From RBG-16-57-11 sp964503145 (GTDB lineage Bacteria; Chloroflexota; Anaerolineae; Anaerolineales; UBA4823): 64,000 nucleotides of DNA. Of this stretch, positions 8,748 to 16,369 are shown piece by piece (positions within the stretch are counted from its first letter, which is position 1; each line of letters opens with the position of its first letter). The stretch is taken from contig CAZCYV010000008.1 in the NCBI GenBank assembly GCA_964503145.1, positions 86,323 through 150,322 on the forward strand. The letters are read 5' to 3'. Below the pieces are notes generated by a model, which made no database searches, was not told where the DNA came from, and saw only the letters and a program-made list of their open reading frames with translations. The translations under genes were made by a program, and so were the position numbers.

Positions 8748-9461
8748 ATGAAAGCAATCATCCTGGCTGGTGGAAAGGGCACGCGCCTGGCGCCATATAC
8801 CAAAATCTTGCCCAAGCCGTTGATGCCCATCGGCGACATGCCCATCCTGGAAATCCTGCTGCTGCAGATGAAACGGGCAGGCGTGACAGAGGTGATCCTG
8901 ACCGTTGGACACCTGGAACAATTGCTGCGGGCGTTCTTTCAGGACGGCGAGCGTTTGGGGCTGCGCATCGACTACAGCATCGAAGATCAACCGCTGGGCA
9001 CAGCCGGCCCGCTCTCGTTGGTGGGTGAACAACTGAAAGACACCTTTTTAGTGGCCAATGGCGATGTGCTGACGACACTAAATCTGAGGCAATTAGTCGA
9101 GGCGCACCGGGCTTCCGGCGCAATCGCCACCATCGCCACCCACGCTCGCCAGATCAAAGTCGATCTGGGCGTCCTGCAGTTTAACGGCTCGGACGACCTC
9201 ACCGGCTACATCGAAAAGCCGACCTACGATTTTTTTGTCAGCATGGGCATATACGTTTTCGAGCCACGCGTCTTGCAATATATTCCCTATAACCAGTACC
9301 TCGATTTTCCCGACCTGGTGCTCAAACTGATCCGAAGCGGAGAGCGAGTGAAAGGCTACCGCTTCGATGGCTACTGGCAAGACCTGGGGCGCGCCGATGA
9401 TTACGAACAGGCAGTCCAGGAGTTCGAGGCGCTTCGCCCGCTGATCCTGCCGGGAGACTGA
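8748..9461 (+). CDS. Sugar-1-phosphate nucleotidyltransferase
   Basis: A 237-aa protein starting KAIILAGGKGTRLAPYTKILPKPLMPIGDMPILE, the GxGxRL and PKPLxP signature of NTP-transferases of the GlmU/RmlA/ManC fold. VANGDVL carries the metal-binding Asp and GYIEKPTY the sugar-binding loop. The enzyme would activate a sugar-1-phosphate to its NDP form. Next to a LegB-type dehydratase it recalls PtmE of Campylobacter, which supplies GDP-glucosamine to LegB; the nucleotide used here cannot be read from the sequence. GAGGT stands 5-9 nt before the ATG. Confidence 0.85.
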   Translation: MKAIILAGGKGTRLAPYTKILPKPLMPIGDMPILEILLLQMKRAGVTEVILTVGHLEQLLRAFFQDGERLGLRIDYSIEDQPLGTAGPLSLVGEQLKDTFLVANGDVLTTLNLRQLVEAHRASGAIATIATHARQIKVDLGVLQFNGSDDLTGYIEKPTYDFFVSMGIYVFEPRVLQYIPYNQYLDFPDLVLKLIRSGERVKGYRFDGYWQDLGRADDYEQAVQEFEALRPLILPGD

Positions 9462-9464
9462 CCG

Positions 9465-10607
9465 ATGCAGTGGCGCGTCCCGCTGGCCGATCTGGATTAC
9501 GGCGAGGAGGAGAAGCAAGCGGTCCTGGCGGTGCTGGAAAGCCGCTGGTTGACAATGGGCGCTGTGACGCAGGAGTTCGAGCGCCGCTTTGCTGCAACAG
9601 TTGGCGCCAGGTATGCCGTGGCGGTTTCGAACGCCACCGTGGCGCTGCATCTGGCGTGTCTGGCATTGGGGATTGGGCCACAGGACGAAGTCATCGTCCC
9701 CTCACTGTCGTTCGTGGCCACTGCCAACGCGGTGCTGTACACTGGCGCGCAGGTGCGCTTCGCCGACATCCTCAGCCTGGACGAGCTGACCATTGACCCG
9801 GCAGAGATCGAGCGCCTGGCGACGCCGCGGACCCGTGCGGTGATCGTGATGCATTACGCCGGCTACCCCTGCCGCATGCAGCAGATCACAGAAATCGCCA
9901 GCCATTATGGCCTGGCAGTCATCGAAGATAGCGCCCATGCGCCCGGCGCTGCATTAAATCGCCGCCCCCTGGGCGCATGGGGAGATGTTGGCTGCTTCAG
10001 CTTCTTCTCGAATAAAAACCTCTCCACCGGCGAAGGGGGAATGCTGGTGACCAACCGCGAAGACATTGCCCAAAAAGCCCGCCTGCTGCGCTCCCACGGC
10101 ATGACCAGCCTGACCTGGGACCGCCACCAGGGCCACGCTTACAGCTATGACGTTACCGAGCTGGGATACAACTATCGCATCGATGAAATCCGCTCTGCGC
10201 TTGGGCTGGCACAGCTTGATAAGCTTCAGACCAACAACGCCCGCCGTAAGGCGTTGACACAACGATACTGGCTGGCGTTGCGCGAGAGTGACTTCGGCTT
10301 GCCATTTTGCGATTGGAGTCAACAAACCGGGGTTGAACCCGCATGCCATCTCTTCCCGGTCTTGCTCCCCGAAAAAGCGGATCGCAAGCAGTTCATGGAT
10401 CGGTTGCGCTCTGCCGGGGTGCAGACCAGCATCCATTATCCCCCGATCCACCGCTTCAGCTATTACCGACAGCGCTATCCAGTGGAAAGGCTGCCGATCA
10501 CCGAACAGGCGGCCGAGCGCGAAGTGACCCTGCCGCTCTACCCCGATCTCACGGCGGAGCAGCAGGAGATCGTTGTGCAAGCTGCGATCCAGGCAGTTCA
10601 GAATTAA
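9465..10607 (+). CDS. DegT/DnrJ/EryC1/StrS-family sugar aminotransferase (LegC-like)
   Basis: A 380-aa PLP enzyme. The lysine that forms the Schiff base is K184 in FFSNKNLSTGEGGMLVT; VIEDSAHAPGA holds the pyridine-N-binding Asp, and the early TVALHLACLALGIGPQDEVIVPSLSFVATANAVLY stretch is typical of this family. The enzyme transfers an amino group from glutamate to a 4-keto sugar, which is the step that follows LegB. It begins 3 nt after the nucleotidyltransferase and ends the cluster at a hairpin terminator. No NeuB/LegI or LegG homologue is in the window, so the product may be a 4-amino-4,6-dideoxy sugar rather than a nonulosonate. Confidence 0.85.
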   Translation: MQWRVPLADLDYGEEEKQAVLAVLESRWLTMGAVTQEFERRFAATVGARYAVAVSNATVALHLACLALGIGPQDEVIVPSLSFVATANAVLYTGAQVRFADILSLDELTIDPAEIERLATPRTRAVIVMHYAGYPCRMQQITEIASHYGLAVIEDSAHAPGAALNRRPLGAWGDVGCFSFFSNKNLSTGEGGMLVTNREDIAQKARLLRSHGMTSLTWDRHQGHAYSYDVTELGYNYRIDEIRSALGLAQLDKLQTNNARRKALTQRYWLALRESDFGLPFCDWSQQTGVEPACHLFPVLLPEKADRKQFMDRLRSAGVQTSIHYPPIHRFSYYRQRYPVERLPITEQAAEREVTLPLYPDLTAEQQEIVVQAAIQAVQN

Positions 10608-10638
10608 AAGGCCGGATTGGCTCAGTCCAGCCTTTTTA
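10606..10638 (+). terminator. Rho-independent terminator of the polysaccharide cluster
   Basis: The arms AAAAGGCCGGA and TCCAGCCTTTT form a stem with one mismatch around a loop of about 9 nt, directly after the aminotransferase stop codon and running into a T-tract (CCTTTTTACG). Confidence 0.7.
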
Positions 10639-10655
10639 CGCTCAAAAGTTACACC

Positions 10656-10684
10656 TTGCCGATTCAACCCAGTCTGAGTATAAT
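10656..10684 (+). promoter_or_regulatory. Promoter of tRNA-Val (and probably of the thrS T-box)
   Basis: TTGCCG (10656-10661), 17 nt spacer, TATAAT (10679-10684). The predicted start lies a few bases before the tRNA at 10697. Confidence 0.65.
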
Positions 10685-10696
10685 TTGTGTCTGTCC

Positions 10697-10770
10697 GGGC
10701 GGATAGCTCAGTTGGTTAGAGCACTGCGTTGACATCGCAGAGGTCGTAGGTTCGAGCCCTATTCCGCCCA
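10697..10770 (+). tRNA. tRNA-Val(GAC)
   Basis: The 74-nt sequence folds as a full cloverleaf: acceptor GGGCGGA with TCCGCCC, D-arm GCTC/GAGC, anticodon stem CTGCG/CGCAG with loop TTGACAT (anticodon GAC, valine), and T-arm with TTCGAGC. No CCA is encoded. Only about 25 nt separate its 3' end from the T-box stem I. Confidence 0.95.
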
Positions 10771-10789
10771 CACAATCGAACGTCCAGGA

Positions 10790-11045
10790 ACTGCGATGAC
10801 CGGGACGAGTAGCCTGTCTCAGGCCCGCCAGGGAGAAGAGATCAGCGACTGAGAGTCTCTTTCGGAAACGGCCAGGCGAAAACCACCCGCGAGCATGACC
10901 CCGAACCGGGCTGACCCCGCAGTAGGGCGAACGGTTGACCCCGTTATCGGTCGCCCAAGATGCTCCTCCCGAGGAGCGAAACTGGGTGGAACCGCGTGAG
11001 CCAGATATCTGCTCTCGCCCCAGAACGGGCGAGAGCTTTTTATTG
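10790..11045 (+). promoter_or_regulatory. T-box riboswitch, threonine specifier, controlling thrS
   Basis: The T-box proper GGGTGGAACCGCG is at 10984-10996. Stem I is visible: CGGG (10801-10804), AGTA bulge (10808-10811), helix GCCTG (10812-10816) with CAGGC (10873-10877), then GAA, a specifier triplet ACC (10882-10884, threonine) and CCCG (10886-10889). The antisequestered terminator is a perfect 10-bp stem GCTCTCGCCC/GGGCGAGAGC (11011-11036) followed by TTTTTATT. In this class uncharged cognate tRNA pairs with the specifier and the TGGA bulge and prevents termination, so low Thr-tRNA charging should raise thrS expression. Confidence 0.93.
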
Positions 11046-11066
11046 CGTGCAGAAAAGGAGTGCAAA

Positions 11067-12863
11067 ATGCCAGAACAACGTAACGTCCCCTATGAGGAAA
11101 GCGACCTGTATCGCATACGCCATTCGGCGGCGCATGTGATGGCGCAGGCTGTGCTGGAATTGTTCCCGGAAGCCAAATACACCATCGGTCCGCCGATCGA
11201 AGATGGCTTCTACTACGATTTCGAACTGCCCCGCACGCTGACGCCGGAGGATCTGGCGGAGATCGAAAGGCGGATGCGCAGGATCATCACCGGGAATCAT
11301 CCCTTCGAGAAAAAGGTCGTTTCGGCAGAAGAAGCGCGTCAGATCTTCAAGGACCAGCCCTATAAGCTGGAGTTGATCGAAGGGCTGGAAAAGGGCGGCT
11401 ATGACGAGTACGGCAACCCGCTGAAAGAGAAGGCCGAAATCTCGATCTATCGACACGCCAATTTCGTCGATCTATGTCGCGGGCCGCATGTGGAGAACAC
11501 GCGCCAGATCAACCCCGCGGCGGTCAAGCTGATGAGCGTCGCCGGGGCCTACTGGCGCGGCGATGAGAAGAACCCGATGCTTCAGCGCATCTACGGAACC
11601 GCATGGCACTCACCGCAGGAGCTGGAAGAATACCTCTGGCGGCTGGAGGAGGCCAAGAAGCGTGATCATCGCAAGCTGGGCAAGGAACTGGGGTTGTTCT
11701 ACTTCTCCGAAGATATCGGCCCCGGTTTGCCCCTGTTTACCCCTAAGGGCGAGATGCTGCGCTACCTGATGGAAGGATATGTGCGCGAAACGCAGACGCG
11801 TTATGGCTACCAGCACGTCTGGACCGGTCATATGGTCAAAGAAGATCTATATCGTAAATCGGGGCACTACGACAATTACAAGGAGTCGATGTTCCCACCC
11901 ATGGTGGATGAAAACGTGGTTTATCGGCTGAAGCCGATGAACTGCCCCAGCCATATGACCCTTTACAAGGAGATGGGGCGGCACTCCTATCGCGAGCTGC
12001 CATTGCGCTTCGCCGAGTTTGCCACACTCTACCGCTACGAGAAGACGGGAGAATTGACCGGCTTGACGCGGGTGCGCGCCCTGACGCAGGACGACTGTCA
12101 CACGTTTTGCACCGAGGAACAGATCGGCAGCGAGTTCACCCGCTCGCTGCATCTGATCCAGGAAGTGTTAGGGCGCTATCGCTTCACGGATTACAAAGTG
12201 CGTCTTTCGCTGCGCGGCGAGGGCGGCAAATATGTGCAGGACGACGAGAAATGGGCAAAGGCAGAAGCCGCGCTGCGGAAGTCGCTGGACGAGAACCAGG
12301 TGGATTACTTCGAAGCCACCGGCGAGGCGGCGTTCTACGGGCCAAAGGCGGATTTCCTGGCGCGGGATGTGCTGGGACGAGAGTGGCAACTCTCCACCAT
12401 CCAGGTGGATTTCATCCAGCCCGCCCGATTGGGCCTGACGTATGTGGGCGAAGATGGCCAGGAGCATACCCCCGTCGTGTTGCATCGCGCCGTTACCGGG
12501 ACGACGGAGCGCTTCATGGCCGTGCTCATCGAGCACTTTGCTGGCGCGTTTCCGGTCTGGCTAGCGCCGGTGCAGGCGGTCTTGATCCCGATTGCAGACC
12601 GCCACCTGCCCTATATTCACGAAGTCGCAGAGCGTTTGAAGAAGGCCGGGTTGCGCGTCGAAGTGGATGACCGCAACGAGCGCATGAACGCCAAGATTCG
12701 CGACGCTCAGAAGCAGAAGATCCCCTACATGCTGGTGGTCGGGGATCAGGAAGTGGCCCAAAACCAGGTAGCGTTGCGCCTGCGTTCGGGAGAAAACCCA
12801 GGGCCAATCTCTATCGAAGATTTTCTGGCTCGCGCCCGCCAGGACATCCGGGATGGCGTTTGA
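11067..12863 (+). CDS. thrS: Threonyl-tRNA synthetase lacking the N-terminal TGS domain
   Basis: A protein of about 598 aa, shorter than the usual 640 or so. It starts directly at the editing domain (RIRHSAAHVMAQAV with the HxxxH motif, and DLCRGPHV), so the TGS domain is absent. The class II core follows: motif 1 region, motif 2 (PLRFAEFATLYRYEK, preceded by PMNCPSHM with the zinc Cys), GLTRVRALTQDDCHTFC, and motif 3 near AVTGTTERFMAVLIEH. The anticodon-binding domain is the C-terminal about 110 aa. AAGGAG lies 7 nt before ATG 11067. Expression is controlled by the T-box just upstream, whose specifier is a threonine codon. Confidence 0.96.
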   Translation: MPEQRNVPYEESDLYRIRHSAAHVMAQAVLELFPEAKYTIGPPIEDGFYYDFELPRTLTPEDLAEIERRMRRIITGNHPFEKKVVSAEEARQIFKDQPYKLELIEGLEKGGYDEYGNPLKEKAEISIYRHANFVDLCRGPHVENTRQINPAAVKLMSVAGAYWRGDEKNPMLQRIYGTAWHSPQELEEYLWRLEEAKKRDHRKLGKELGLFYFSEDIGPGLPLFTPKGEMLRYLMEGYVRETQTRYGYQHVWTGHMVKEDLYRKSGHYDNYKESMFPPMVDENVVYRLKPMNCPSHMTLYKEMGRHSYRELPLRFAEFATLYRYEKTGELTGLTRVRALTQDDCHTFCTEEQIGSEFTRSLHLIQEVLGRYRFTDYKVRLSLRGEGGKYVQDDEKWAKAEAALRKSLDENQVDYFEATGEAAFYGPKADFLARDVLGREWQLSTIQVDFIQPARLGLTYVGEDGQEHTPVVLHRAVTGTTERFMAVLIEHFAGAFPVWLAPVQAVLIPIADRHLPYIHEVAERLKKAGLRVEVDDRNERMNAKIRDAQKQKIPYMLVVGDQEVAQNQVALRLRSGENPGPISIEDFLARARQDIRDGV

Positions 12864-12870
12864 GTCAGAA

Positions 12871-12906
12871 GTTGAGGTCTGGGGCGTCAGTACCCCAGAC
12901 CTCAAC
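12871..12906 (+). terminator. Hairpin after thrS
   Basis: Perfect 14-bp stem GTTGAGGTCTGGGG/CCCCAGACCTCAAC with an 8-nt loop, 7 nt after the thrS stop. The T-tract is interrupted (AGGATGATTTTT), so it may end transcription or protect the 3' end. Confidence 0.6.
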
Positions 12907-12937
12907 AGGATGATTTTTGAGATTTTGCCGCGGGCCG

Positions 12938-12966
12938 TTGACGATTCGCACGTTTTTTGGTATGAT
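12938..12966 (+). promoter_or_regulatory. Sigma70-type promoter of infC-rpmI-rplT
   Basis: TTGACG (12938-12943), 17 nt spacer, TATGAT (12961-12966). The predicted leader before infC is about 50 nt. Confidence 0.75.
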
Positions 12967-13022
12967 GCCTGGGCTGAGTTGAAATCAGTTAATTTGTCGC
13001 ATTAAGAAAACAGGAGTGTAAG

Positions 13023-13550
13023 ATCAGCGCATTAAATTATCGAGTAAATGACGCCATTCGTGTTCCTCAGGTCCGCCTGATCGGTGCCAACGGCGAAAAC
13101 ATCGGCGTGGTCTCTATTGAAGAGGCCCAACGCATCGCCAGAGAAGCCGAACTAGACCTGGTCGAAGTAGCCCCCGCTGCTGATCCGCCGGTTTGCCGGG
13201 TGATGGACTTCGGAAAGTTCGTTTACGAGCGAGCGAAAAAGGAGCGCGAGGCCCGAAAAGCGCAAACCAAGATCGAAGTCAAAGAAATTCGCCTGCGACC
13301 CAAGACCAACGAGCACCATCGAGAATTCAAAATCCGCGATGCGCGCCGCTGGCTGATGGACGGGAACAAAGTCAAAGTACGTATCCGCTTTCGCGGTCGA
13401 GAGATCGACTACCTGGACATCGCCCTGACGGATTTGAAGGAAGTGGCCGAGGCGCTCTCGGATGTAGGGATCGTGGAGCAGGCGCCAGCGCTGGAAGGGC
13501 GCACCATGCTGATGGTCCTCGCCCCAGGAAAGGCGTCGAAAAAGAAATAA
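13023..13550 (+). CDS. infC: Translation initiation factor IF-3, with a non-canonical ATC start
   Basis: IF-3 prevents premature subunit joining and proofreads the start codon and initiator tRNA. The protein of about 175 aa reads YRVNDAIRVPQVRLIGANGENIGVVS at its N-terminus and has PPVCRVMDFGKF and LRFRGREI-like RIRFRGREIDYLD in the two domains. No ATG, GTG or TTG exists in frame before conserved IF-3 sequence; ATC 13023 stands 6 nt after a perfect AGGAG (13012-13016). AUU-class starts in infC are known to give autoregulation, because IF-3 itself rejects them. rpmI and rplT follow as in most bacteria. Confidence 0.9.
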   Translation: MSALNYRVNDAIRVPQVRLIGANGENIGVVSIEEAQRIAREAELDLVEVAPAADPPVCRVMDFGKFVYERAKKEREARKAQTKIEVKEIRLRPKTNEHHREFKIRDARRWLMDGNKVKVRIRFRGREIDYLDIALTDLKEVAEALSDVGIVEQAPALEGRTMLMVLAPGKASKKK

Positions 13551-13594
13551 ATCGATTGCGCTGATATCTTTTCGCTGTCACGAGTGGTTTGACC

Positions 13595-13621
13595 TCCGCG
13601 GATGTCGGCAAGCTCCGCGGA
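13595..13621 (+). promoter_or_regulatory. Hairpin in the infC-rpmI gap
   Basis: The self-complementary octamer TCCGCGGA occurs at 13595-13602 and 13614-13621, giving an 8-bp stem with an 11-nt loop, followed by ATTTTGTG and the rpmI ribosome-binding site. It could act as an attenuator or an L20-responsive element; the latter is only an analogy to other infC operons. Confidence 0.5.
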
Positions 13622-13648
13622 ATTTTGTGTGATGAGAGGAGTTCGACC

Positions 13649-13885
13649 GTGCCACGCAAGCAACCAGATGGAAAATACAAGATCAAGACCCATAAAGCTA
13701 CTTCGAAGCGCTTTCGGGTCACCGGATCAGGCAAACTGATGCGCACCAAGATCGGCAAAAGCCACCTGCGCCGCCGCACGCCCAAGCGCGTCAAAGCCCT
13801 GTTCCAGGAAATGATCCCGGTCAAAGGGCGCGGGATCGTTAAGCGCGTCCACCGCCTTGCCCCGTACATGAAGAAGGCAGACTGA
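13649..13885 (+). CDS. rpmI: 50S ribosomal protein L35
   Basis: A basic 78-aa protein with KIKTHKATSKRFRVTGSGKLMR, KSHLRRRTPKRV and a C-terminal RLAPYMKKAD, the normal L35 pattern. It is about a dozen residues longer at the N-terminus than the common 64-66 aa form. GTG 13649 is chosen because AGGAG (13637-13641) is 7 nt upstream. It sits between infC and rplT, the usual order. Confidence 0.95.
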   Translation: MPRKQPDGKYKIKTHKATSKRFRVTGSGKLMRTKIGKSHLRRRTPKRVKALFQEMIPVKGRGIVKRVHRLAPYMKKAD

Positions 13886-13897
13886 TCGGAGGGGCCG

Positions 13898-13981
13898 TTG
13901 CGAGTCCGTCTTCCGCCTCCACGACCAAAGCGGTCGACAGGGAGACGCGGACTCGAATCGATTGCTCGATCTAAAGATCGA
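13898..13981 (+). promoter_or_regulatory. Structured RNA between rpmI and rplT
   Basis: The 187-nt gap contains a long interrupted hairpin: CGAGTCCG (13901-13908) pairs with CGGACTCG (13948-13955), and CGACC (13922-13926) with GGTCG (13932-13936) around loop AAAGC. A second hairpin TCGATC-taaa-GATCGA follows at about 13966-13981. No ORF or tRNA fits. The location suggests a ribosomal-protein leader that governs rplT, but no L20 site could be matched by eye. Confidence 0.5.
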
Positions 13982-14072
13982 TACCTATCCTATATTGTGT
14001 TGCAACCGTTGGGTGCACCAAACAGGCAGATGAAGGGCTGCCGGCGCCCAGGGGTATGCAGGAGAGAAAATT

Positions 14073-14423
14073 ATGGCTCGTGTAAAGACTGGACCCTATC
14101 GCCGTCAGCATCACAAGAAGGTGCTGAAGATCACCAAAGGTCAATTTGGCACCCGGCACCGTCTGTTCCGGCGCGCCAATGAGGCGATGCTCAAGAGTTT
14201 ATGGTATGCCTATCGCGACCGACGGCAGCGCAAGCGCGACCTGCGCCGCCTATGGATCGCTCGCATCAACGCCGCAGCCCGGCTGAACGGCACCACCTAC
14301 AGCCGCCTGATCCATGCCATGAAGGATAATCAGATCCTGCTCAACCGCAAGATGCTGGCTGATCTGGCTGTGCGCGACCCGCAAGCCTTTGCCGCGGTCG
14401 TCTCCCGTGCAAATGCTGCTTAG
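14073..14423 (+). CDS. rplT: 50S ribosomal protein L20
   Basis: A basic 116-aa protein starting ARVKTGPYRRQHHKKVLKITKG, with FRRANEAMLKSLWYAYRDRRQRKRDLRRLWIARINAA, the highly conserved L20 core that binds 23S rRNA domain I early in assembly. GGAGAG lies 8 nt before the ATG. It closes the infC-rpmI-rplT group and is followed by a terminator. Confidence 0.97.
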   Translation: MARVKTGPYRRQHHKKVLKITKGQFGTRHRLFRRANEAMLKSLWYAYRDRRQRKRDLRRLWIARINAAARLNGTTYSRLIHAMKDNQILLNRKMLADLAVRDPQAFAAVVSRANAA

Positions 14424-14474
14424 CGTGTAACGCGACCTCCACAACACACCGAATTCGTATTAACGCTTTCTAAT

Positions 14475-14520
14475 GAAACCCGTTCTCAGTCCCTTTGGGG
14501 AACCTGGGAACGGGTTTCTC
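14475..14520 (+). terminator. Rho-independent terminator after rplT
   Basis: GAAACCCGTTC at the left pairs with GAACGGGTTTC at the right around an inner CCC/GGG helix, and is followed by TCG and a weak T-run. A TATAAT at 14529-14534 just downstream probably belongs to the promoter of the next gene. Confidence 0.7.
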
Positions 14521-14585
14521 GTCCATAGTATAATGTCATCGGTCCTTGCTTACCCGTAGGTACTGCAAGCCAGCTTGGAGGACGG

Positions 14586-14945
14586 ATGTCTGAGAAAAAG
14601 GAACGAAAAATTATCCCCTCTGAGGGCGGCGTTTTCAACAACCTGGCCCTGCGTATCAAGCTGATCTTTCGCCTGCTGGGCGATCATCGTATCAGTCCCT
14701 TCCTGAAACTGCTGCCTATCGGATCGGCGCTGTATTTCATCATTCCTGACCTGGCGATTGGCCCCCTGGATGATGTGGCAGTGGTTTGGCTGGGGACCTA
14801 CCTGTTCGTAGAGCTTTGCCCTCCCGAGATCGTCCAAGAACACATGGCCGCGCTGCGCAATCAAGCGTTGCCCGGGGAATGGTTCGATGCAGATCCTGGA
14901 ACAGGCGAGGTGATCGAAGGAGAATTTCGGGAGAAGAAGGAATAA
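14586..14945 (+). CDS. Small membrane-associated protein, DUF1232/YkvA-like
   Basis: A 119-aa protein. The central segment KLLPIGSALYFIIPDLAIGPLDDVAVVWLGTYLFVELCPPEIV resembles the hydrophobic helix-turn-helix of YkvA (DUF1232) proteins, in which a PxDxIPDxIPxxGxLDD motif is typical; here it is a diverged LLPIG...IPDLAIGPLDD version. The ends are charged. GGAGG precedes the ATG by 4 nt, and TATAAT at 14529 gives it its own promoter. A more typical YkvA protein is encoded at 58320-58706. The role is unknown. Confidence 0.65.
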   Translation: MSEKKERKIIPSEGGVFNNLALRIKLIFRLLGDHRISPFLKLLPIGSALYFIIPDLAIGPLDDVAVVWLGTYLFVELCPPEIVQEHMAALRNQALPGEWFDADPGTGEVIEGEFREKKE

Positions 14946-15040
14946 TCTGCGCTTGAAAGCCCTGGCCCAAGCGGGGGGTCGCAGGTCTGGATTCCTGATG
15001 GAACATTCGAATCGAAGAGACGGTATAAGACGATATAAGT

Positions 15041-16369
15041 ATGAGAAAACGATCCTTACTGTTATTGTTAGCCCTGCTAATTGCCGGGTGCAGCGGCGCG
15101 CCAGTGACGCCCGCGCCCTCTCCCACGCCCGAAGCGACGTCGACCACGCCCGCACCAGTGCAGCTATCCGCGCCAACAGCGACGCCCACTGCTGCGCTGC
15201 CGACCTCGCCGCCCCCCTCACCGACGGCAACCGCCGAACCGCCTCCCAACGCCACCCCTACCGAAACGTCGGTGATCCTGGACATCGAACCACACGGCTT
15301 CCCTAATCCGCAGGCTTATACCTGGCAGCCCCTCGTAGCCGGGCTGCAGAAACCGCTGGATCTTGTCACAGCCGGGGATGGTACAGGCCGACTTTTTATC
15401 GTCGAGCAGGCCGGCAGGGTGCGGATCGTGCAGGATGGGCAGCTTCTATCTGTACCTTACCTGGACATCACCGATCGCGTCGGCAGCCGCGCCAATGAGC
15501 AGGGATTGCTTGGCCTGGCCTTCCACCCGCGTTATGCAGAGAATGGCTTTTTCTACGTCAATTACACCGATCTCAATGGCAACACGGTGATCGCCCGTTT
15601 TCAGGTCTCGTCGAGCGATCCCAATCGCGCCGCCCCTGACTCCGAATATCGACTGCTGAGCGTTCCCCAGCCCTATCCCAATCATAATGGCGGAGCGGTG
15701 GCCTTTGGGCCGGATGGTTATCTCTATCTGGGACTGGGCGATGGCGGCTCAGCGGGCGATCCCCAGGGGAATGGCCAATCGCTGAACACGCTGTTGGGCA
15801 AAATCCTGCGCCTGGATGTCGATAGCGGCGAGCCTTACGCCATCCCTGTGGACAATCCCTTTGCCAATGACGGAGGCCGTCCAGAGATCTGGGCCTATGG
15901 GTTGCGCAACCCCTGGCGGCTCTCATTCGACCGGCTAACCGGCGACCTGTACATTGGGGATGTAGGTCAGAATCAGATCGAGGAGATCGACTTCTTGCCG
16001 GCTGGCGCGCCGGGTGGAGCGAACTTCGGCTGGGCCTTCTATGAGGGCACATCGCCTTACGAGGGCACGCCGCCCACGGGTTTGCAGTTGATCCCGCCCG
16101 TGGCCGAGTATCGCCATGATATGGGCTGCTCGGTGACCGGAGGCGTGGTCTATCGCGGCAGCCGTCTGCCCGCCTGGCAAGGGATCTACCTGTTCGGCGA
16201 TTACTGCAGCGGTCTGGTGTGGGGGCTGGTGCAGGACGCCCAGGGCGCCTGGCAAAGTCAGATGCTTTTCGGCCCAGTGGGCCGCATCACCTCCTTCGGG
16301 CAAGACGAAAACGGCGAGGTCTATCTGGTAGACCAGGCAGGCGTGGTGTATGTACTTGCAGCGAAGTAG
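15041..16369 (+). CDS. Lipoprotein PQQ-type sugar (sorbosone) dehydrogenase-like beta-propeller
   Basis: A 442-aa protein with a lipoprotein signal peptide (MRKRSLLLLLALLIAGC, lipobox Cys at 17) and a Thr/Pro-rich linker to about residue 75. The rest is a soluble aldose sugar dehydrogenase/YliI-like six-bladed propeller: LQKPLDLVTAGDGTGRLFIVEQAGRVRI, EQGLLGLAFHPRYAENGFFYVNYT, NHNGGAVAFGPDGYLYLGLGDGG, YGLRNPWRLSFD and GDVGQNQIEEID. The motif HNGG and the GLRNP segment line the PQQ and Ca sites in this family. It should act on the outer face of the membrane. It overlaps the following peptidase gene by 20 nt. Confidence 0.85.
   Translation: MRKRSLLLLLALLIAGCSGAPVTPAPSPTPEATSTTPAPVQLSAPTATPTAALPTSPPPSPTATAEPPPNATPTETSVILDIEPHGFPNPQAYTWQPLVAGLQKPLDLVTAGDGTGRLFIVEQAGRVRIVQDGQLLSVPYLDITDRVGSRANEQGLLGLAFHPRYAENGFFYVNYTDLNGNTVIARFQVSSSDPNRAAPDSEYRLLSVPQPYPNHNGGAVAFGPDGYLYLGLGDGGSAGDPQGNGQSLNTLLGKILRLDVDSGEPYAIPVDNPFANDGGRPEIWAYGLRNPWRLSFDRLTGDLYIGDVGQNQIEEIDFLPAGAPGGANFGWAFYEGTSPYEGTPPTGLQLIPPVAEYRHDMGCSVTGGVVYRGSRLPAWQGIYLFGDYCSGLVWGLVQDAQGAWQSQMLFGPVGRITSFGQDENGEVYLVDQAGVVYVLAAK

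Noticed and set aside
12973..13022. An L20-type leader before infC
   Set aside because: The leader from the predicted start is only about 50 nt and holds no long stem; the structured stretch lies between rpmI and rplT instead.
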